Shown: one piece after another, positions 1 through 6,142 of the stretch
Position numbering within the stretch: the first letter of the stretch is position 1
Layout: each line of letters opens with the position of its first letter
Source of the DNA: Deltaproteobacteria bacterium
GTDB taxonomy: Bacteria > SAR324 > JACQKK01
Direction of reading: 5' to 3'
Length of the DNA stretch: 11,843 nucleotides
Assembly (NCBI GenBank): GCA_029879595.1
Contig: JAOUPZ010000063.1
Coordinates: 1 to 11,843 of the forward strand
Program-made: the position numbers and the translations under genes
The notes under the pieces: model-generated
Database searches by the model: none
What the model saw: only the letters and a program-made list of their open reading frames with translations
What the model was told of the DNA's origin: nothing

Positions 1-1453
1 CGCCGGTCAGGGCCAGCAGCATGAAGGTGGCCATGGACATGTGCCCCCCGGCGATGGCCCAGGGGTAGCCCGGATTGCTGTCCGGGATGTAGGCCGGCAG
101 CTCCAGCCCCTTGATCTGCATGGCGTAGGCGGTCTCGCCCAGGCCTTCGGAAAGCCGCTTGAGCCCCCGGCCGATATCCGGGAGCCGCCCGGAACCGGCC
201 TGCTCTATCAGCTCCCTGGCCCCGGAGTGATCACCGAAACCCACCCCGTTGAACAGGGGCTTTTCCGGATGCCGGGCGTTGTAGTCCATTACATAGCTGA
301 TGGTGGTTCCCAGGGAAATGTTGTCCATTCCCAGGTTGTCCACCAGGCGGATCAGGTCCGCGGTCAGGGCCGCATCATGGATTCCCATGTTGGTGCTGAG
401 CAGGTTCACCGGCTCGTAGTCGAACTTGGCCAGGAACTCCCCCTGGGAGCCGTCCGGGTTTTTCCGGTAGACGTTCTTGTGGCAGTTTATGCCGCAGCGG
501 TAGCACGATTCGGCCCGGATCACGAAATCCGGCTCCACGCTGGAGCGGAACATCAGGGCCGCCGTGTCGTCGCCGGGAGGACGGAAGTTGTTCTGGGGAA
601 CCACATGCACCTTGTGCAGGGGCTCGTAGTTTGACCAGGTGCCTCCGGTGCCGCCCTTGTCCAGCTCCCGGAACTTGACCGAGCCGGGGCCGGTGAAGAT
701 GCTCCGGTTGAGATCGCGGATTTCCGGCTCCAGCCTGCCGGGCTGGTCCGGGGCCTGGGCCACGATGCCCAGCAGGTTCTTGTAGCCCATCAGGCTGCCC
801 ATGCCGCCGCGCCCGGCAAACCGGCACTTGTCATCGCCGCTCTTGAGCTGGTTTTCCGTGCTCAGGGCCACCGAGCCCATGTAGCAGCCCTCATAGTTTT
901 CGCCGGCCGGGCCGATCACCGCAAAATGGGCGTCCGGGTAAAGCCCGTGCAGCTTCATGATCTTGGCGTGGGTGTCCAGTCCGGCCAGGTCGTCAGCGGG
1001 CTTCAGTTCCACCGAGGGCCCCTGGGGGCCCGGGGTCACCAGGGCGTACACGGGCCCGGCGGAGCGTCCCTCGAACACCAGTTCATCCAGGCCCGTCCAT
1101 TTGAGCTTGGAGCCGAACTTGCCCGAGGCCGCGCTCCAGATGGCCGACGGCAGACCGCGGGAGGAGCATTTGAGCGGGCTGTAGGCGCAGAAGTATGTGC
1201 GGAGCCCCGTCATTACCGGGCTGCCGGTGAGCAGGCCCGTGGTTACCAGCAGCGGGTTTTCCGGGCTGTAGGCGGTGGTGACGGGTCTTTTTTCCAGGAA
1301 CCGGAACGCCCTGCCGATTCCCCCCAGCGCCTCCTCCAGGGATTCACAGGCGATCCGGGATAATTCCACCGAGCCTTCCGTGAGATTCACCGTGGCCCGG
1401 GCATAGACCACCGCGGACGGTTCGGGGGTTCCGGTTTTACTGATGGCTGGCAT
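1..1453 (-). CDS. Aldehyde:ferredoxin oxidoreductase family protein (N-terminal 484 residues, 3' end beyond window)
   Basis: Members of this family are tungsten- or molybdenum-pterin enzymes that interconvert aldehydes and carboxylates with ferredoxin in the cytoplasm of anaerobes. Reading the minus strand from an ATG at 1453, the frame stays open to the window edge. Residues about 1-210 fit the AFOR N-terminal domain and end in the family pattern RFAGRGGMGSLMGYKN (about 211-226). The C-terminal domains begin around 245. Three of the four Fe4S4 ligands are visible as C317-x2-C320-x3-C324. The motif LGMDNIS (374-380) matches the conserved G-[LM]-D-x-I-S segment near the pterin. The fourth Cys and the second pterin motif should lie in the missing part, since the family is usually about 600 residues. 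A GAAGG sequence about 9 nt upstream supports the start. The substrate cannot be told from sequence. No partner ferredoxin-like subunit or MoaD-like gene lies upstream. Confidence 0.93.
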   Translation of the reverse strand, partial: MPAISKTGTPEPSAVVYARATVNLTEGSVELSRIACESLEEALGGIGRAFRFLEKRPVTTAYSPENPLLVTTGLLTGSPVMTGLRTYFCAYSPLKCSSRGLPSAIWSAASGKFGSKLKWTGLDELVFEGRSAGPVYALVTPGPQGPSVELKPADDLAGLDTHAKIMKLHGLYPDAHFAVIGPAGENYEGCYMGSVALSTENQLKSGDDKCRFAGRGGMGSLMGYKNLLGIVAQAPDQPGRLEPEIRDLNRSIFTGPGSVKFRELDKGGTGGTWSNYEPLHKVHVVPQNNFRPPGDDTAALMFRSSVEPDFVIRAESCYRCGINCHKNVYRKNPDGSQGEFLAKFDYEPVNLLSTNMGIHDAALTADLIRLVDNLGMDNISLGTTISYVMDYNARHPEKPLFNGVGFGDHSGARELIEQAGSGRLPDIGRGLKRLSEGLGETAYAMQIKGLELPAYIPDSNPGYPWAIAGGHMSMATFMLLALTG

Positions 1454-1538
1454 GGCACACCTTCGTCTGGAGAAAGTTTAAAGCATTAAAATTAAAGACG
1501 GCCCGAATATGGCGCTTTTCATTCAGATACCCATATCC

Positions 1539-1577
1539 CCCAGCGGCTGGGTCAGGCTATGCGTCGTTGAACATAGC
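1539..1577. promoter_or_regulatory. Two adjacent hairpins upstream of the AOR gene
   Basis: Two short perfect inverted repeats sit side by side about 90-125 bp upstream of the AOR start: CCCAG/CTGGG (1539-1543 with 1547-1551, 3-nt gap) and GCTATG/CATAGC (1556-1561 with 1572-1577, 10-nt gap). In the minus-strand transcript they would form two stem-loops in the 5' leader. I compared the leader by eye with the Moco/Tuco riboswitch pattern, which is plausible before a tungsten or molybdenum enzyme, and could not match it. The role is unknown; an operator or leader structure is possible. The rest of 1454-1841 is AT-rich and holds no gene. Confidence 0.3.
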
Positions 1578-1760
1578 TCCCGTTTTTTATATATGCACAA
1601 ACGCTGATATAGGGCCGCCTTTATGATTTTCAAACTCTTAAATACTTTTCAAGCAAACAACCGGCGGATATCCGGGCTGCCTCAAAAATAGTACCGGGTT
1701 CTCTTGCCAGGAAACCCCAGCAACGGGTAAAAATCAACAGTATCATCGGCTGTTAAAGCC

Positions 1761-1783
1761 CCACGGTGAGATCATCTCCGTGG
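1761..1783. promoter_or_regulatory. Hairpin upstream of the HIT gene
   Basis: CCACGG (1761-1766) pairs perfectly with CCGTGG (1778-1783). Inside it AGA/TCT also pair around a TCA loop, giving about 9 bp. It lies 58 bp before the HIT start codon and is not followed by a T-run on the plus strand, so it is more likely a leader hairpin or protein-binding palindrome than a terminator. Confidence 0.3.
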
Positions 1784-1841
1784 ATACTGGCCCTGAGAAC
1801 AGTCTTGATGGCAATATAACAATTCCAGCCCGGATCACACC

Positions 1842-2249
1842 ATGGATTCTGTTTTCAGTCATATAATCGAGCGCAAGCTGCCTGCCGAAATTGTCTATGA
1901 AGACGACATGAACATCGCCTTTCTGGACATCAGCCCCAAGACGGAGGGCCATACCCTGGTGGTGCCCAAACGTCAGGTCTCATCGTATCAGGATCTCAGC
2001 CCGGAGGAGGCGGCCTCACTTGCCCGGGCCATGCAGATGGTCATCCGGGGCGTGGTGCAGGGCATGGAAACCCCCCATTACAACCTGACCCTCAACAACG
2101 GGGACGTGGCCGGGCAGGTGGTCTTCCACGTTCATTTTCACATCATCCCCCGCTACAAGAACCTTCCCCGCGGGCCCCTGGGGAAATACCCCGAGGGAAG
2201 GATGGCCGAGGTGGCCAGGCTGATCCGCAATGCCATGCCCCAGCCCTAG
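1842..2249 (+). CDS. HIT-family nucleotide-binding hydrolase (HinT-like)
   Basis: Histidine-triad proteins hydrolyse or transfer nucleotidyl groups; HinT-type members cleave purine nucleoside phosphoramidates such as aminoacyl-AMP adducts. The 135-residue product is normal length. It shows the N-terminal IVYEDDMNIAFLDISPKTEG segment (17-36), HTLVVPK (37-43), the NNG (85-87) nucleotide-binding region and the catalytic triad H96-V-H98-F-H100-I-I, with H98 the expected nucleophile. Many bacterial homologues begin CxFC and bind zinc; here that stretch is SVFSH, so the Cys pair is missing. The start ATG has no clear Shine-Dalgarno sequence, but an in-frame stop a short way upstream excludes a longer protein. 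It is transcribed alone, diverging from the AOR gene and converging on the small minus-strand genes. Confidence 0.93.
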   Translation: MDSVFSHIIERKLPAEIVYEDDMNIAFLDISPKTEGHTLVVPKRQVSSYQDLSPEEAASLARAMQMVIRGVVQGMETPHYNLTLNNGDVAGQVVFHVHFHIIPRYKNLPRGPLGKYPEGRMAEVARLIRNAMPQP

Positions 2250-2286
2250 GCCGGGCGGCGCAACGGCTTCAGCCAGCAGCCGGGCG

Positions 2287-2343
2287 GCACGGCAATACTG
2301 CGCAGCGCACGGCAATACTGCGCAGCGCACAGCAATACTGCGA
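2287..2343. repeat. 20-bp tandem repeat, about 2.8 copies
   Basis: The unit GGCAATACTGCGCAGCGCAC occurs at 2291-2310 and 2311-2330 without mismatch, followed by a partial third copy at 2331-2343 with one change (AGCAATACTGCG). A GCAC trace of an earlier copy precedes it. The period of 20 is not a multiple of three and the array lies 40 bp after the HIT stop, so it is non-coding. Confidence 0.9.
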
Positions 2344-2368
2344 AAGGCGGTGTGACACCGCCCTTCGC
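2340..2368. terminator. Strong hairpin between convergent genes, possible bidirectional terminator
   Basis: GCGAAAGGCGGTG (2340-2352) faces CACCGCCCTTCGC (2356-2368) across a TGA loop: 13 positions with a single A-C mismatch. It directly abuts the tandem repeat, lies about 90 bp past the HIT stop, and is about 60 bp past the end of the minus-strand small gene. Neither side has a proper T-run (plus strand continues CGTCGCCAATTCTTTG), so termination is inferred from position and stem strength, not from a canonical intrinsic-terminator shape. Confidence 0.5.
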
Positions 2369-2427
2369 CGTCGCCAATTCTTTGTTGGGGGGTATTCAGA
2401 CTTCTCCGGCGCCCGGAGGTTCCGTTT

Positions 2428-2637
2428 TCACTGCTGCGCCAGAAATCTATGCAGATAACTCAGTCCTTTCTCAAACAGGACCTTCCGCCTGTCATCCTCA
2501 ATCGAGGCGGTGTTGGCGGCCATATCGCTCGCCAGCCGGTTCAAATCCGGCTTTTTCATGGTATACAGCATCCCTTCGAATATGGCCTCAAAGGTCCCGT
2601 CTTCCAGGGAGATCAGCAATTCATTGACAGGATTCAT
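2428..2637 (-). CDS. Small uncharacterised protein, 69 aa
   Basis: I do not recognise this protein. It begins MNPVNELLISLEDGTFEAI and ends HRFLAQQ, has no signal peptide or membrane segment, is rich in charged residues and looks wholly helical (EAIFEGMLYTM, RLASDMAANT, RRKVLFEKGLSYLHRFL). I chose the ATG at 2637 because GAGGG stands 8 nt ahead of it. A longer version from TTG at 2676 is possible but has a poor ribosome site. It follows a 49-aa gene by 76 bp on the same strand and shares no visible promoter of its own, so the two are probably co-transcribed. A toxin-antitoxin or regulator/target pair is conceivable from size and arrangement only; there is no motif evidence. Confidence 0.6.
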   Translation of the reverse strand: MNPVNELLISLEDGTFEAIFEGMLYTMKKPDLNRLASDMAANTASIEDDRRKVLFEKGLSYLHRFLAQQ

Positions 2638-2713
2638 GATTGCCCTCGGGTCTGGTTTCCGGAGGTGCTTCTCCAATGAATAATTCCCGGTGGTTCATCA
2701 CCGGAATGATGAA

Positions 2714-2863
2714 TTACTCCTCGGATAAATCGCCAACCAGTTCTGCCCCGGTTTCGATCTCCGCCATCAACCTTTTGAACACATCCAGGTCGACATCGGC
2801 AGGCAGGGCATCCATGACCTGTGCTTCCATCTCTTCATTTTTTTGGATTTTGATATCAAGCAT
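2714..2863 (-). CDS. Very small acidic uncharacterised protein, 49 aa
   Basis: The predicted product begins MLDIKIQKNEEMEAQVMDAL and ends TGAELVGDLSEE. It is strongly acidic, has no cysteine, no signal peptide and no membrane segment. The ATG at 2863 is preferred because AGGGAG lies 7 nt upstream; the frame extends upstream to 2962, giving an 82-aa alternative through MNLREKN, without a comparable ribosome site. It is the first gene of a two-gene minus-strand unit and lies 55 bp downstream of a TATAAT hexamer. I do not recognise the family. The acidic tail and lack of a cysteine/serine-rich core give no support for a RiPP precursor. Confidence 0.5.
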   Translation of the reverse strand: MLDIKIQKNEEMEAQVMDALPADVDLDVFKRLMAEIETGAELVGDLSEE

Positions 2864-2917
2864 GTTTTTCTCCCTCAGGTTCATGGTTTTGGTTCTCGCT
2901 TCCAAGGGTTGTAATAA

Positions 2918-2923
2918 ATTATA
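2918..2923 (-). promoter_or_regulatory. Candidate -10 box (TATAAT) for the small gene pair
   Basis: On the minus strand a perfect TATAAT occurs in an AT-rich stretch 55 bp before the start codon at 2863. The -35 position, about 17 bp further upstream, has only an A-rich hexamer and no good TTGACA. ACCT and AGGT flank the segment just upstream as a short inverted repeat and could be a regulator site. The element is suggestive but incomplete. Confidence 0.4.
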
Positions 2924-2984
2924 CCTACATTGACAGGTGTTTTTATTCATATTGGATTTCAATGCAAATCTGATTCCAGACCCT

Positions 2985-3110
2985 GACTATTAGAATCCGA
3001 CTATTAGAATCCGACCGTGAAAACCAGGCTGTGAAAACCAGGCTGTGAAAACCAGGCTGTGAAAACCAGGCTGTGAAAACCAGGCTGTGGAAATCAGACT
3101 GTGAAAGAAA
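2985..3110. repeat. 14-bp tandem repeat array, nine units
   Basis: Nine consecutive 14-bp units can be laid out from 2985. Two are GACTATTAGAATCC, one is GACCGTGAAAACCA, four are identical GGCTGTGAAAACCA (3027-3082), one is GGCTGTGGAAATCA and one is GACTGTGAAAGAAA. The outer units are diverged and the inner ones identical, the usual pattern of an array growing by slippage or unequal exchange. The period is not a multiple of three, so frames running through it are by-products. It lies about 120 bp upstream of the small minus-strand gene pair and 480 bp upstream of the Pal-like gene. Confidence 0.9.
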
Positions 3111-3589
3111 CTCCACACCCCGGGTATTTGCAGGATAAGGCCGGCCTGGAAAAGCAGTGCCCCTGTGACAGCGGCCATGGGAAGAAAAGCCCTAACTTCC
3201 CATTGGCCCTTCTGATAAACACCACTTTTATCCAGTGCCGGCCCAGTTCCTTGTTCAACCGCATTGCCAGCTTCATAGCCGGCTTTATTGCCCTGTTCAG
3301 AGAAGCCGTTTTTCAATTTTCAGGAGGCTTTCAAATAAAATATAAACCATATTATTATGATAAACGTGTGATTGCAATAAAAAGTTCCAAAAAAAAATAT
3401 AACGCGACAGAGCCTCAGAACAGCGCCCCGGAGAGAAGGCGCTGCAATATTTTCCCGGCAGTTCGCAAAGGGCGATCCGGCATCAGGGTAAGGGAATTGC
3501 ATTTATGGGCATATGGGCCGGGCGCGAAACCTGCGTCGGCCTTTTAAAAGGAAGCACTACTTGGCAATACACGCTTGACTGAGGATCTT
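3111..3589. other. Intergenic stretch before the Pal-like gene, no confident gene
   Basis: No frame here has a convincing ribosome site or recognisable protein. Minus-strand frames over 2990-3316 start at TTG with an anti-Shine-Dalgarno sequence upstream and pass through the tandem array. The centre (about 3310-3410) is AT-rich with poly-A runs and is the most likely place for promoters. A perfect hairpin CAGCGCC/GGCGCTG (3421-3427 with 3438-3444) follows, then CAATATTTT; it could be a weak plus-strand terminator or part of the Pal leader. Confidence 0.5.
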
Positions 3590-4348
3590 ATGAGATCAAA
3601 CTTTTCCGTGATATTACTGCTGGCCGGGGCTGTGTTGCTCACCGGCGGAGGATGCTCAAACCAGAAAGCCGTTCCGGGAAAAACCGCCGCGCCCAGCGAA
3701 CTGGCGGCGGCCAAGACCGGCCTGGACGGATGGTCGGCCAGCCCGGGCCAGGCAGGTCCGGGAAAAACCCGCGCCGGATATGACGATCTTTCCGAACCGG
3801 CCGGTGGTGTGCAGGGGAGGAATTCCACAGGGCGGCCTTCATCCGGAGGGGAAGGCGTTTCCCGCCCCCCCATGACCGAAACCACGGGAATGACGAAAGG
3901 CCGGAGCCGGAACTCACCCCCGCCCATCGTGCCCGCCTTTCCGGTGCGGATGACCCGGGAGCGGCTGGTGGATCTGGAGCGGGTGCACTTCGGGTTCGAC
4001 CGCTGGGACATCACCCCCCGGATGGCGCAGGTGCTGGACGCCAACGCCCGCTGGCTGCTGCAGCATCCCGGCATGATGGTGCGCATCGAAGGCCACACGG
4101 ACGAGCAGGGGACATCCGAGTATAATCTTTCCCTGGGTGAGCGCCGGGCGGTCAGCGTGCGCATCTACCTGATCAACCGCGGCGTAAGCGCGGACAGCCT
4201 GCTGACCATGAGTTACGGCGAGGAGGCCCCCCTGGATTCCGGAGCGGGCGAAGGCTCCTTCAGCAAAAACCGACGGGTGGAGTTCAGCCTGATCGAACGC
4301 CCCGGCCTCACCAGGGCCTCGGCAGCCCCCGCAACCCCCAGGATGTAA
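3590..4348 (+). CDS. pal: Pal-like OmpA-domain outer-membrane lipoprotein
   Basis: Pal-type lipoproteins anchor the outer membrane to peptidoglycan and work with the Tol system. The 252-residue product has a basic, hydrophobic signal ending in a lipobox-like LLTGGGC, so C22 would be the lipidated residue and S23 follows it, consistent with outer-membrane sorting; glycine at -3 is slightly unusual. Residues about 23-118 are a Gly/Pro/Ser-rich, low-complexity linker, longer than in typical Pal. Residues about 131-237 are the OmpA domain: VHFGFDRWDIT, then EGHTDEQGTSEYNLSLGERRA (split here as EGHTDEQGTSEYN 167-179 and LSLGERRA 180-187), and SKNRRVEF (225-232), which carry the peptidoglycan-binding D and R positions. 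I chose the ATG at 3590, with GAGG 5 nt ahead, over the TTG at 3575. No tolB, tolQ/R/A or ybgF neighbours are present, so assignment to the true Tol-Pal Pal is not certain. Confidence 0.88.
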   Translation: MRSNFSVILLLAGAVLLTGGGCSNQKAVPGKTAAPSELAAAKTGLDGWSASPGQAGPGKTRAGYDDLSEPAGGVQGRNSTGRPSSGGEGVSRPPMTETTGMTKGRSRNSPPPIVPAFPVRMTRERLVDLERVHFGFDRWDITPRMAQVLDANARWLLQHPGMMVRIEGHTDEQGTSEYNLSLGERRAVSVRIYLINRGVSADSLLTMSYGEEAPLDSGAGEGSFSKNRRVEFSLIERPGLTRASAAPATPRM

Positions 4349-4355
4349 CCCGGAC

Positions 4356-4456
4356 TTCTGCGGATGACCCGGTGGGGCGCGGCCTGCGCGCGGCCTGACT
4401 TATAGCCGCGGCGGAAAGCGCCATCCGCCCCTACCCACGCCGATTCATCCGCAGCA
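4356..4456. repeat. About 100-bp imperfect inverted repeat between convergent genes
   Basis: CTGCGGATGA (4358-4367) is matched exactly by TCATCCGCAG (4445-4454) on the opposite arm. Inside these, GGTGGGGCG (from 4371) pairs approximately with CGCCCCTACC (about 4426-4435), and the core contains GCGCGGCCTGCGCGCGGCC. The whole can fold into one long branched stem. It starts 8 bp after the Pal-like stop and ends 40 bp before the aminopeptidase stop, so it may serve as a bidirectional terminator. The layout (outer terminal repeats, GC-rich core, no frame) also fits a small non-autonomous palindromic element. Confidence 0.6.
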
Positions 4457-4494
4457 GAACCCCATGCCGCACCGGCGGCACCTTCAAGGGCTGG

Positions 4495-6069
4495 CTATTC
4501 CAGCCAGGAGCCCGCCTCCAGCAGCTCACAGACCAGCCGGACTCCCATGCCGCTGCCCCCCTTGGGGAACAGGGGCGAGTCGCCATCGCTCCAGGCATAG
4601 CAGTCGATATGGGCCCAGGGGGTCTTCCCGGCGAACTCCTGCAAAAAGAGCGCTGCGGTAATGGCCCCGGCAAATGACTCCTGTGAAGCGTTGACCAGGT
4701 CGGCCAGCGGACTTTTCAGCATTCTGCGGTAGGGCTGCCACAGGGGCAGCGGCCACAGGTGATCACCGGAAAGCCGGGCCGCCTCCTCCAGGGCTCCGCC
4801 CAGCTTCCTGTCATCGCAGAACAGGCCCATGACATCCTTGCCCAGGGCAATGCGGCAGGCCCCGGTAAGCGTGGCGAAGTCAATCATGGCCCGGGGCGAA
4901 TACTCCCCGGCCAGAGCCAGCGCATCCGCCAGGACAAGGCGTCCCTCGGCGTCGGTGTTGGTAACCTCCACTGTTTTGCCGGCCTTGGTGCTCAGAATGT
5001 CCCCGGGCCGGTAGGAACGGGCGTCCACGGAGTTTTCCGCCAGACCCAGCACGGCCACCAGATGCACCGGCAGCCCCAGCCCCGCCACGGCGGCGAAGGC
5101 GCCCAGCACAGTGGCCGCCCCCCCCATGTCCTTTTTCATCAGGGCCATGGAGCTGGAAGGCTTGATATCCAGCCCCCCGGTATCAAAGGTGACCCCCTTG
5201 CCCACCAGGGCCACCGTCGGGCTGTCCGGGCCGGGTCGCCCGTATTCCAGGGCCGCCAGCGCAGGAGGGGCTTCAGAGGCCCGCCCCACGGCGTAAATGG
5301 CCCCGTAGCCCTCGCGGGCCAGCTCATCCCCCCGGATGATGCGCAGTTTCGCCCCGCATTCCCTGCCCACCCGCCGGGCCTCCTCCAGCAGAAAATCCGG
5401 CGTGGCCACCGCTGCGGGGTGGTTTATCAGGTCACGGGCCAGGTGAATCCCCCGGCCCACCGCCTCCGCCTTTTTCACGCCCTCGGCCAGCCGGGCCAGT
5501 ATTTTTTTCCGGGCGGCCCTGTCTTCATCCGCCGGCCCGGCAACCAGTTCCACCACGACATCCAGGCCCTCCGGACTCTGGGCGGCGGGGGATTCGGAGC
5601 GGTAGTGGTTGAACTGATAGGCGGCCATCCAGAAGGCCTCGGCGGCCAGGCGGGCCGTGCGCTGCTCATTCCAGGGAAGACCGTCGGGAAGGAACGCCGC
5701 CATCCGGCGGGCGCCGGTCTGGTGCAGTTCTGCGAACGCCCGGGCCAGGGCCTCGGAAAAACAGTGGGGGGTCAGCCCGGCACGGTCCCCCAGTCCGGTG
5801 AACAGCCACTGCTCCGCACCGTATGGCAGCAGCAGGGTCTGCTCCCTTTCTCCCCGGAACCGGCGGAAGGCCGCGGTTTCCCGGGCCGCCGTGCTCCAGG
5901 GCTCCTTGAGCCGCCCGAAAACCCGCTCCCACCCGGCGTCAACGGAGGCTGAATCATCAGAGGCTGAGTCATCAGAGGTTTTGTAATCGGAGCTCAGGTC
6001 ATCGGAAAAGACCGGCAATATTCTGTGCGGGTGGCTGGACTCGGAGACGGCGGATATCTTCAGGCTCAT
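4495..6069 (-). CDS. pepA: Leucyl aminopeptidase, peptidase family M17
   Basis: This cytosolic two-metal exopeptidase removes N-terminal residues from peptides. In the 524-residue frame from ATG 6069, the metal ligands are K291, D296, D314, D373 and E375, in KGVTFDTGGLDIK, KKDMGG and the family signature NTDAEGRL. Catalytic K303 and R377 are also present. The spacings K-D 5, D-D 18 and D-D 59 are the same as in E. coli PepA. The N-terminal macro-like domain (about 1-200) is divergent and contains a five-residue repeat rich in D and S. The C-terminal part (WAHIDCYAWS, PKGGSGMGVR) fits M17. The start is uncertain: a GTG at 6096 would add nine residues, and neither start has a strong ribosome site. 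It is the last gene of a four-gene minus-strand run, 73 bp after the phosphatidyltransferase. Confidence 0.95.
   Translation of the reverse strand: MSLKISAVSESSHPHRILPVFSDDLSSDYKTSDDSASDDSASVDAGWERVFGRLKEPWSTAARETAAFRRFRGEREQTLLLPYGAEQWLFTGLGDRAGLTPHCFSEALARAFAELHQTGARRMAAFLPDGLPWNEQRTARLAAEAFWMAAYQFNHYRSESPAAQSPEGLDVVVELVAGPADEDRAARKKILARLAEGVKKAEAVGRGIHLARDLINHPAAVATPDFLLEEARRVGRECGAKLRIIRGDELAREGYGAIYAVGRASEAPPALAALEYGRPGPDSPTVALVGKGVTFDTGGLDIKPSSSMALMKKDMGGAATVLGAFAAVAGLGLPVHLVAVLGLAENSVDARSYRPGDILSTKAGKTVEVTNTDAEGRLVLADALALAGEYSPRAMIDFATLTGACRIALGKDVMGLFCDDRKLGGALEEAARLSGDHLWPLPLWQPYRRMLKSPLADLVNASQESFAGAITAALFLQEFAGKTPWAHIDCYAWSDGDSPLFPKGGSGMGVRLVCELLEAGSWLE
5945..6004 (-). repeat. In-frame 15-bp repeat in the aminopeptidase N-terminus
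   Basis: Four 15-bp units lie end to end. GAGGCTGAATCATCA and GAGGCTGAGTCATCA (5945-5974, plus-strand sense) differ at one base, followed by two more diverged units ending ATCG. On the coding strand they encode DDLSS-DYKTS-DDSAS-DDSAS, a flexible acidic insertion about 20 residues into the protein. The length is a multiple of three, so copy-number change would keep the frame. Confidence 0.8.
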
Positions 6070-6142
6070 GGCGTTTTCAGGTTTTTCGGCAGGCACCCGG
6101 CGTCCCGGGCGAAAATGCGGTGTCGGTCCCGGCCCGGCTGTA

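Noticed and set aside
2534..2556. GCCGG-TTCAAAT-CCGGC, like a tRNA T-arm, followed by five T like a terminator
   Set aside because: No acceptor, D or anticodon arms can be built around it, so it is not a tRNA. It lies inside the 69-aa minus-strand gene and codes for KKPDLNRL there. A plus-strand terminator for HIT read-through remains possible but is not supported independently.
2985..3110. CRISPR array
   Set aside because: The units are 14 bp and directly adjacent without spacers, and no cas gene is present.
2990..3547. Frames on both strands across the tandem array (108 codons minus, 148 codons plus)
   Set aside because: They cross a 14-bp repeat that is not a multiple of three, have poor starts, and the products match no family I know.
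4759..5952. Plus-strand open frame of 397 codons
   Set aside because: It is antisense to the M17 aminopeptidase, whose catalytic residues and spacings are all correct. The product is low-complexity.
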